Of a stretch of 8,801 bases of DNA, positions 1 to 5,896 are shown piece after piece; position 1 is the first letter of the stretch, and each line of letters begins with the position of its first letter. Made by a program: the position numbers and the translations under genes. The notes beneath the pieces were generated by a model. That model did not search any database. It had not been told where the DNA came from and saw only the letters and a list, made by a program, of their open reading frames with translations. Origin of the DNA: Gammaproteobacteria bacterium (GTDB lineage Bacteria; Pseudomonadota; Gammaproteobacteria; Enterobacterales; Alteromonadaceae); the NCBI GenBank assembly GCA_023481025.1, contig JAMCWV010000040.1:1806-10606 (forward strand), written 5' to 3'.

Positions 1-1
1 T

Positions 2-2524
2 GAGGCCGCTTTAACGAGTAAGGACGCTGAGCGCTATAAGCAAGCGTATGTGAACTCGATTCAGCGTGTCGGTCGTGAGGCATTCAACAACCCTAACGTC
101 CCGCGCCCGACTATTTCGATCAAACTGTCGGCTTTACATCCTCGTTATGAAGTTGCCAATCGTGAACGCGTTCTTAGTGAACTTGCAGCGACATTGACCG
201 ACCTCATCACGCTGGCGAAACAAGCCAATGTTGGCGTCAGTATCGACGCAGAAGAAATGGATCGCCTTGAACTCTCTCTCGAATTATTTGAGAAGGTCTA
301 TCGCAGCGGTGTCTGCAAAGATTGGCCCTATTTTGGATTGGTGGTCCAAGCCTATTCAAAGCGTGCGCTTCCGGTCTTGTGTTGGATAAATGCTCTAGCC
401 AAAGACGGCGGCGACGAAATTCCAGTGCGTCTGGTGAAAGGGGCCTATTGGGATACCGAAATCAAACACTGTCAGCAGCTTGGTTTGCCGGGCTATCCCG
501 TATTTACCCGCAAAGCCAGTACCGATGTGTCCTACATGGCCTGCGCGCGCTATTTATTAAGCGACGATACCAATGGCCATATTTATCCGCAGTTTGCCAC
601 GCACAATGCACAAACCATTGTTAGCATTCAACATTTAGCGGGTGATCGTCGCTATGAGTTCCAGCGCTTGCATGGCATGGGCAAAGACTTATACGACGAA
701 TTCTTAGTGAAGAATCCGGGCAAAACAGTGCGCATTTATGCGCCTGTCGGTGCCCATAAAGAGTTACTGCCCTATTTGGTGCGCCGACTCCTTGAAAATG
801 GTGCAAATAGCTCGTTCGTTCACAAACTACTTGACCCTTCAGTACCAATTGAAAGTCTGGTCGAGTATCCATTGCTAAATCTGCGCAAAAAGCCAAGCTT
901 AGCCAATGACCAAATTCCATTGCCGACACAGATCTTCGGCCAACGCAAAAATTCACTGGGGTTAAACATGAATATTGAGTCTCAGGGTGCTGAATTCTTC
1001 CATAAGGTTCGCAGCTTCCAGAATAATCAGTGGCAAGGTGGCCCAATCGTTAACGGGAAACTGGTTGAAACGATTCAACGTGTCGGTGTGACCTCGCCCC
1101 AACAAAGTACGCATCAAATCGGTACGATTGGTTGGGCTGACGCAGAGCTTGCCGCTCAAGCCTTGCACACTGCTAACCAAGCCTATTCGCGTTGGACCAA
1201 CACAGACGTCAATGTCCGTGCCGAAGCGCTCGAAAAGCTGGCTGATTTGCTCGAAGAGAATCTCCATGAATTGATTGCGCTTTGTACCTTAGAAGCCGGC
1301 AAGACCTTGCAAGATGGTATCGATGAAGTACGCGAAGCCGTTGATTTCTGTCGCTACTACGCCATTCAAGCACGTAAGTTAATGGCCGCTGGCGAAAAAC
1401 TGCCGGGTCCGACAGGTGAAACTAACGAACTGTTTGTCCAAGGTCGTGGTACGTTTATTTGTATCAGTCCATGGAACTTCCCGTTGGCAATTTTCTTAGG
1501 TCAAGTGAGTGCTGCATTAGCGACTGGTAACTGCGTCATCGCCAAACCAGCAGAGCAAACCGGTTTAGTGGCTTATCGTGCTGTACAACTTGCGCTTGAA
1601 GCGGGTATTCCTGGTGAATGCTTTGTACTGCAATTCCTGCCGGGTAAAGGCGCTGAAGTTGGTTCCTTCTTAGTCAGCCAAGATGAAATCGCAGGTGTCT
1701 GTTTCACCGGTTCAACCAATACTGCACAAGCGATCAACCGCGCCCTTGCAGCTCGTACTGGTGCATTGGTGCCATTAATCGCAGAGACTGGCGGCCAAAA
1801 CGCGATGTTGGTTGACTCGACCGCGTTACCTGAACAAGCCGTAACCGACATTGTTGGCAGCGCATTTAAGAGTGCTGGTCAACGCTGTTCTGCATTGCGG
1901 GTTCTCTATATTCAGGATGATGTTGCCGATCGTGTCATCGAATTGCTCAAAGGTGCGATGCAAGAGCTCTTAGTGGGTGATCCGATTGATCACAAAACGG
2001 ATGTCGGTCCAGTTATTGACGGTGTTGCCAAGACCAACCTCGAGCAGCACATTATTGATATTCAGCATGTTGGTAAGTTACTTGCCGAAGCACCCATGCC
2101 GGACTACACCAATGGCGGCACTTTCGTCACGCCAACAGCGATTGAAATCGATTCAATTAACCAATTACACCGTGAAAACTTCGGACCGATCTTGCATGTT
2201 ATTCGCTTCCAGCGTGATAACTTAGACCAAGTAATCGCCGATATTAATAATACCGGTTTTGGCTTAACGTTTGGCATTCATAGCCGGAACGAATCATTTG
2301 CTTACGACATCGCTAAGCGTATTCAAGTTGGTAACGTTTATATTAATCGTAACCAAGTGGGTGCGGTCGTTGGTGTCCAACCGTTCGGCGGCCGAGGCTT
2401 GTCTGGTACTGGGCCGAAGGCCGGTGGTCCACACTACCTCTACGCCTTCATGACTGAAAAAACCTTCACCGACAATATTACCGCCGTTGGCGGCAATGCG
2501 ACGCTCTTGTCACTCGGTGACTAA
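2..2524 (+). CDS. putA: Bifunctional proline dehydrogenase / L-glutamate-gamma-semialdehyde dehydrogenase PutA, 5'-truncated by the window edge
   Basis: This enzyme oxidises proline to glutamate in two steps: an FAD-dependent PRODH domain, then an NAD-dependent P5C dehydrogenase domain. The frame is open to the left edge, so the GTG at 50 is not the true start; residues below are counted from it. PRODH motifs seen are IKLSALHPRYE (24-34), SIDAEE (65-70), RLVKGAYWD (127-135), YPQFATHNA (179-187) and YLVRRLLENGANSSF (242-256), with the Tyr-Arg-Arg-Glu substrate set at Y242, R245, R246 and E249. Aldehyde dehydrogenase motifs are SPWNFP (473-478), K499 in KPAEQT, FTGSTN (552-557), general base E579 in ETGGQN, nucleophile C613 in GQRCS and E709 in ENFGP. 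The protein ends soon after the dehydrogenase fold with the conserved PutA tail AVGGNATLLSLG, so it is the short type without the long extra C-terminal domain of E. coli PutA. Any N-terminal DNA-binding region lies outside the window. Identification is very secure. Confidence 0.97.
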   Translation, partial: EAALTSKDAERYKQAYVNSIQRVGREAFNNPNVPRPTISIKLSALHPRYEVANRERVLSELAATLTDLITLAKQANVGVSIDAEEMDRLELSLELFEKVYRSGVCKDWPYFGLVVQAYSKRALPVLCWINALAKDGGDEIPVRLVKGAYWDTEIKHCQQLGLPGYPVFTRKASTDVSYMACARYLLSDDTNGHIYPQFATHNAQTIVSIQHLAGDRRYEFQRLHGMGKDLYDEFLVKNPGKTVRIYAPVGAHKELLPYLVRRLLENGANSSFVHKLLDPSVPIESLVEYPLLNLRKKPSLANDQIPLPTQIFGQRKNSLGLNMNIESQGAEFFHKVRSFQNNQWQGGPIVNGKLVETIQRVGVTSPQQSTHQIGTIGWADAELAAQALHTANQAYSRWTNTDVNVRAEALEKLADLLEENLHELIALCTLEAGKTLQDGIDEVREAVDFCRYYAIQARKLMAAGEKLPGPTGETNELFVQGRGTFICISPWNFPLAIFLGQVSAALATGNCVIAKPAEQTGLVAYRAVQLALEAGIPGECFVLQFLPGKGAEVGSFLVSQDEIAGVCFTGSTNTAQAINRALAARTGALVPLIAETGGQNAMLVDSTALPEQAVTDIVGSAFKSAGQRCSALRVLYIQDDVADRVIELLKGAMQELLVGDPIDHKTDVGPVIDGVAKTNLEQHIIDIQHVGKLLAEAPMPDYTNGGTFVTPTAIEIDSINQLHRENFGPILHVIRFQRDNLDQVIADINNTGFGLTFGIHSRNESFAYDIAKRIQVGNVYINRNQVGAVVGVQPFGGRGLSGTGPKAGGPHYLYAFMTEKTFTDNITAVGGNATLLSLGD

Positions 2525-2529
2525 GCAGC

Positions 2530-2562
2530 AAAAAAAGGCCGCTTCAATGAAGCGGCCTTTTT
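2530..2562. terminator. Bidirectional rho-independent terminator between putA and the small minus-strand gene
   Basis: A perfect 14-bp stem (2532-2545 with 2549-2562) carries a GGCCGCTTC core and a three-base AAT loop. It is flanked by seven A on the left and ends in five T on the right. It begins 8 bases after the putA stop. Read on the minus strand it ends in a T7 run 14 bases past the stop of the gene at 2576-2755. It can therefore serve both convergent genes. Confidence 0.92.
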
Positions 2563-2575
2563 ACTGTTGTAAGCG

Positions 2576-2755
2576 TCAGCCTTTCGGCCCAAGTAAAAAC
2601 CAAAGAATAAAACCAATCACTGGCAATAGAATAATTAAAACAATCCACAGTACTTTCGAACCTGTTCCTGCACCACTCTGAACCGTTTTAACAATCGCAT
2701 AAATATTTAAAATTAAAACAATCAGTCCTAGTAATCCACTCACTTCGACCCCCAT
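2576..2755 (-). CDS. Small PLDc_N-type membrane protein, 59 aa
   Basis: An intact minus-strand frame runs from ATG (2753-2755) to TGA (2576-2578) and encodes 59 residues. The start is supported by AAGGAG six bases upstream. Residues about 6-22 (LLGLIVLILNIYAIVK region) and 37-55 (LWIVLIILLPVIGF region) are hydrophobic and would form a two-helix inner-membrane hairpin. They are joined by a short polar loop, QSGAGTGSK (26-34). The pattern, with IYAIVK, a Ser/Gly-rich loop, K-LW-IVLI, the LP-IG-ILW motif and a closing LLGPKG, matches the PLDc_N domain found at the N-terminus of cardiolipin synthases and as stand-alone small proteins. No phospholipase catalytic HKD motif is present, so it is not an enzyme of that family by itself. 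The biological role of stand-alone members is not known to me. It is transcribed convergently to putA and divergently from rlmD. Confidence 0.85.
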   Translation of the reverse strand: MGVEVSGLLGLIVLILNIYAIVKTVQSGAGTGSKVLWIVLIILLPVIGFILWFLLGPKG

Positions 2756-2761
2756 TGCCTA

Positions 2762-2767
2762 CTCCTT
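2762..2767 (-). promoter_or_regulatory. Strong Shine-Dalgarno site AAGGAG for the 59-aa membrane protein
   Basis: Read on the minus strand the sequence is AAGGAG, then six bases, then ATG. This near-ideal match decides the start of the small gene and is one of the main arguments that it is translated. Confidence 0.8.
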
Positions 2768-2839
2768 GTTGAGAATTAAATGTTTGTTCGAATAAAGGAA
2801 ATGCTTGTTTCTAATACGTAATTAAAGATAGCACAAGAT

Positions 2840-2871
2840 TTGGAAACCGAAAGGTTAATTAATGGTAAACT
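2840..2871 (+). promoter_or_regulatory. Possible sigma-70 promoter for rlmD
   Basis: An extended -10 (TGG followed by TAAACT at 2866-2871) lies 31 bases before the rlmD ATG, with a TTGGAA element at 2840-2845 as a poor -35 at 20-bp spacing. The surrounding 2756-2902 stretch is AT-rich and separates the divergent small gene from rlmD, so it must hold both promoters. No convincing promoter for the minus-strand gene could be picked out. Assignment is by eye only. Confidence 0.35.
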
Positions 2872-2902
2872 GTCGTCTTAAGTATTTGTGTGAGAATCTG
2901 TT

Positions 2903-4336
2903 ATGCCATCATTGTTCGACCGTCATTTGAAAGAGAAACGTGAAAAAGCAAAAGCGAAAAAGCGTGAACGCCAACCAGCGAGTCAGTCACAGTTAGCATC
3001 GGCTGAACGCAATCCGGACAGTGTATCAACACTGACAGTAGAACGCTTAAGTCACGACGGCCGCGGTATTGCGAAAGATCAATATGGCAAAATTACGTTT
3101 ATTGCAGGTGCTTTGCCAGACGAATACGTGAATGTCCAAATTAGCGCTAGTCACAGCCGTTTTAATGAAGGGCAAGTCAGCACAATTAAAGTTGCGTCAT
3201 CGCACCGCCGTGAGCCTCAATGCGAACACTTTTCTGCCTGTGGCGGTTGTTCGTTGCAACATCTCGTTGCCGACGAGCAAATCAGATTCAAACAAAAAAT
3301 CACCCAAGAACAACTGCAACATCAAACTGAAGCCCGTGCAGCACTTCCTTTACCAGAGCAAGACCCACCGTTAGTTGCTGCTGGATATGGCTATCGACGC
3401 AAGGCTCGATTGGCACTGACAGAGACCCGTTCGCAAAAATTTTCCGTGGGATTCCGCGCGCGCGATTCAAAACAAATTGTTGCAATCAATCATTGCCCCG
3501 TCTTGTGCTCTGCGCTGCAATCGTTGTTACCGCAGTTGCAAACATTCTTACCGCAGTTACAAGGACGCGCTCACATTGGCCATATTGAGCTGATCGCTGC
3601 GGAGCCACAGCCTCGCGTTCTGGTCAGGCTATTGCGAGCACTAAGCGCCCATGATGAGCAACTTTGGCGCGAGTTTTCACAACAACATCAAGTGACGGTT
3701 GTGTTCGCTGAAAGCGCAGGCCAAGGCAAAAAATCGCTGCGATATCGACAGCTTGATGCAGCTCAATTGCGCCCGCTCATGTATTCAGTCGGCGACATTA
3801 AGCTTGAGTTTCAAGCGCACGACTTTCTCCAAGTTAATGCTGAGATTAATCAACAAATGGTCGCGCAAGCGATTGACTGGTTGCAACCTAAGTCCGGTGA
3901 AGTTGGTTTAGACCTATTTTGTGGCTTCGGTAATTTCACCTTGCCACTCGCCCTGCATGTGAAAAATATGACTGGCGTTGAAGGCGTCAACGAACAAGTT
4001 CAGCGAGCAACGAGTAATGCAGCGCTAAATCAAATAAGTAATGTAGAATTTATTGCCAGCGACCTCCAGCAACCGCTAAGCAAAGCACGTTGGGCCAGTC
4101 AGAGTTATGACTTTATTCTCCTTGACCCACCGCGCACGGGCGCCATCGATATTTGTCGTCAGATCGCCGAATTAAATACAAAACGCATTCTGTATGTGTC
4201 GTGCAATCCAGCTACACTTGCTCGGGACGCTGCTGAGTTAGTTGAGCAAGGCTATGAAATCGAACGTTATGGCATCATGGATATGTTTCCGCAGACTGCT
4301 CATAGTGAAACCATGATTTTATTTAAACGTACTTAA
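2903..4336 (+). CDS. rlmD: 23S rRNA (uracil-1939 C5)-methyltransferase RlmD
   Basis: RlmD (formerly RumA) uses S-adenosylmethionine to methylate U1939 of 23S rRNA in the cytoplasm. This 477-residue protein is about 44 residues longer than the E. coli enzyme; part of the extra length is a basic Lys/Arg-rich N-terminal tail (residues 8-24). A TRAM RNA-binding domain follows (about 40-97). The [4Fe-4S] cluster ligands are C107, C113 and C116 in CEHFSACGGC and C198 in HCPVLC. The methyltransferase domain shows the SAM-binding DLFCGFGNFT (337-346), DPPRTGA (408-414), catalytic nucleophile C434 in SCNPATLARD, and E469 in the C-terminal SETMILF, equivalent to the general base of E. coli. All key residues are present, so the enzyme should be active. 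The start is the first ATG, with a modest GAGA element 8 bases upstream. The gene is alone on its strand and meets the next gene tail to tail after 19 bases. It is not followed by relA as it is in E. coli. Confidence 0.96.
   Translation: MPSLFDRHLKEKREKAKAKKRERQPASQSQLASAERNPDSVSTLTVERLSHDGRGIAKDQYGKITFIAGALPDEYVNVQISASHSRFNEGQVSTIKVASSHRREPQCEHFSACGGCSLQHLVADEQIRFKQKITQEQLQHQTEARAALPLPEQDPPLVAAGYGYRRKARLALTETRSQKFSVGFRARDSKQIVAINHCPVLCSALQSLLPQLQTFLPQLQGRAHIGHIELIAAEPQPRVLVRLLRALSAHDEQLWREFSQQHQVTVVFAESAGQGKKSLRYRQLDAAQLRPLMYSVGDIKLEFQAHDFLQVNAEINQQMVAQAIDWLQPKSGEVGLDLFCGFGNFTLPLALHVKNMTGVEGVNEQVQRATSNAALNQISNVEFIASDLQQPLSKARWASQSYDFILLDPPRTGAIDICRQIAELNTKRILYVSCNPATLARDAAELVEQGYEIERYGIMDMFPQTAHSETMILFKRT
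3527..3562 (+). repeat. Short in-frame tandem duplication inside rlmD
   Basis: Two 15-base units, TTACCGCAGTTGCAA (3527-3541) and TTACCGCAGTTACAA (3548-3562), lie exactly 21 bases apart and differ at one position. They encode two copies of LPQLQ separated by two residues, i.e. a seven-codon repeat in a helical stretch after the fourth cluster cysteine. This may be a small tandem duplication or a heptad-like helix; it keeps the frame. Confidence 0.5.
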
Positions 4337-4355
4337 ACGATTAAAGCTTAGATGT

Positions 4356-5777
4356 TCAGCGCGGATTGAGCTGACTCGCTGCGCGATCAAGCGCGCTTTC
4401 AATACTTTCATCCGTGTCAATCTCAACCGTCACGGACTGCAGCTCCATCGCAAAGGTTAGCTGCGGAATATTCAAGTAATGCAAGCTTGTAAGCATTTGA
4501 TTGATCGCTCGTTCAGCATGTTCTTTTGTTGTATCGGGCATTAAAAACAGGAAGGTAGCACCGCGTCCGCGCGCTAAGATATCCGAGTGTCGCAAATGCC
4601 CTTGCAAGCTCTCCGATACCTTTTGTAATAATCTGTCTGCGACTTCATGCCCTGCTGAATATTGAATATTGCGAAAGTTGTCAATGTCGACAATGGCTAA
4701 CGCGACCGGATAACCATGATACGACGCTCGTTCAATCTCATCGCGGCCGACTTCAAGAAAGTAGGTTCGGCTCGCTACTTTCGTCAAATGATCGAGGTAG
4801 GGCTGATATTGCGAGCGTTCACGCTCAGCTAACATGGCAGGCACCGCAATACTGAAGTAGACACTGGTGGCAATGACCGAAATCGCGAACTGAACGATGA
4901 GTGCGCTTTCACCGATGCGGAACATAAATAAGCCAAGCGCCATCGACAAACTTAAGATAGCTAAACTCACCGCCGAGCGAAATGCCGACTCAGTGTAGGC
5001 AATCCACAATTGCGGTAACACAAAAAAGAAGAATAAAAATGCTATTTCCGGGCGTTGAAACCACCAAGTTAACAGCGATAGAACAAACACACCGGCTACG
5101 TTATACCCAACCTTCAGGCCGTATTGATAGACACTTGATTCAAAAGTACTAAAACGTAAACGCCGTTGCCATACTGAATAAAGTGCACTGCGCCAAAACA
5201 TGATGCCAACAAATAAAGGCGAAAGTACCAAAACACCAACCAAATCGCCGATCCACCAAGGCAGCCAAACTTCATATAAATCAAAAACAGTGATAAGCCC
5301 AGTCGTCAGCAACACTTGGCTACCAAAAAACGATGCCAATAAAGCGGTAACTGCGCCCATTAAAACGAAGCTCATGACAAACCCCGGAAGGGTCTGAATC
5401 ACTTGCAAACGAATAAACTGACGCAAAAACAAAGCACCTATCGCGTATGCTGAGATGTGCCCAATAGCAAACAAGGCACTATGATAAAAAAGCTCTCCAG
5501 CCGGCGGAGAAAGCCCATACATGTGGGTTAACCAGTAGTTCATCAGTAAGGCTAGTGGCGCGATTAGTAAAACAGTTCGCCAACCATATACAAGTAACGC
5601 CGCGAATGTGAGACCAGCCGGTGGATACCAGATACTGGCATAAGGCGCATATTCGAGTATGGCTGAGAACCGCCATAGCAACACCCAAGCGACGCTAAGG
5701 ATCAGCGCTCTTGCCAGTGTTAGTTGAAATACATCCGTATTTTTAACTCGTTGAGTTGGTTTTTCGCTCTCGGCCAT
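4356..5777 (-). CDS. MASE1 membrane-sensor protein with degenerate GGDEF domain (probable c-di-GMP receptor rather than synthase)
   Basis: The 473-residue protein begins with a multi-helix MASE1-like sensory domain (about 20-315). It carries the typical YPPAGLTFAALLVYGWR (51-67) and WLPWWIGDLVGVLVLSPLF (171-189) motifs and sits in the inner membrane. A GGDEF-like domain follows (about 325-473). It retains VDIDNF (363-368, first metal-binding Asp at D364) and an exact inhibitory-site RxxD motif, R396-H-S-D399. After the standard five-residue spacer the catalytic signature reads RGATF (405-409) instead of GG(D/E)EF, so the metal- and substrate-binding acidic residue is lost. The C-terminus is also short and lacks the usual AD-x-AMYxAK-x-GRN ending. 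Diguanylate cyclase activity is therefore unlikely; c-di-GMP binding through the I-site is an inference. The ATG at 5775-5777 has no good ribosome site, but no better in-frame start is seen before the membrane region. The gene lies convergent to rlmD and downstream of the acyl-CoA dehydrogenase terminator, so it is probably expressed alone. Confidence 0.88.
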   Translation of the reverse strand: MAESEKPTQRVKNTDVFQLTLARALILSVAWVLLWRFSAILEYAPYASIWYPPAGLTFAALLVYGWRTVLLIAPLALLMNYWLTHMYGLSPPAGELFYHSALFAIGHISAYAIGALFLRQFIRLQVIQTLPGFVMSFVLMGAVTALLASFFGSQVLLTTGLITVFDLYEVWLPWWIGDLVGVLVLSPLFVGIMFWRSALYSVWQRRLRFSTFESSVYQYGLKVGYNVAGVFVLSLLTWWFQRPEIAFLFFFFVLPQLWIAYTESAFRSAVSLAILSLSMALGLFMFRIGESALIVQFAISVIATSVYFSIAVPAMLAERERSQYQPYLDHLTKVASRTYFLEVGRDEIERASYHGYPVALAIVDIDNFRNIQYSAGHEVADRLLQKVSESLQGHLRHSDILARGRGATFLFLMPDTTKEHAERAINQMLTSLHYLNIPQLTFAMELQSVTVEIDTDESIESALDRAASQLNPR

Positions 5778-5808
5778 CGTGTTTAATAACTCTGAACTCG
5801 TTCATCTC

Positions 5809-5837
5809 AACATACGTGAACTAAGGTCATGAAACAA
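5809..5837 (-). promoter_or_regulatory. Possible sigma-70 promoter for the MASE1/GGDEF-like gene
   Basis: On the minus strand TTGTTT (5832-5837) is followed at exactly 17 bp by TATGTT (5809-5814), leaving a leader of roughly 25 bases before the ATG. The -35 lies within the T-rich tail of the preceding terminator. The hexamer matches are only partial, so this is a candidate. Confidence 0.35.
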
Positions 5838-5870
5838 CAAAAAACCCCAACTGTCAGACAATTGGGGTTT
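5831..5870 (-). terminator. Rho-independent terminator of the acyl-CoA dehydrogenase gene
   Basis: Arms at 5842-5850 and 5862-5870 (AAACCCCAA with TTGGGGTTT) pair perfectly. The stem continues inward past one mismatch with TGT/ACA around a CAG loop. On the minus strand the stem is followed by a T-rich run (TTTTTTGTTGTTT). It starts 26 bases after the dehydrogenase stop codon and separates that gene from the MASE1 gene. Confidence 0.9.
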
Positions 5871-5896
5871 GTTTAATTCGGCTCGAAAGCGAGTTT

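Noticed and set aside
50..52. GTG at 50 as the start of putA
   Set aside because: The frame is open upstream to the window edge and the codons there continue PutA-like sequence (ending ...RYKQAYVNSI). The PRODH domain would be cut if translation began here.
621..1046. 141-codon minus-strand frame inside putA
   Set aside because: It lies wholly within conserved PRODH coding sequence; the translation is rich in Cys, His and Arg, as is usual for shadow frames.
4381..4399. GCGCG/CGCGC hairpin followed by TTT as a terminator of rlmD
   Set aside because: The stem is only five bases, the T-run is three, and it lies inside the coding region of the convergent gene. The composition explains it as well as function does.
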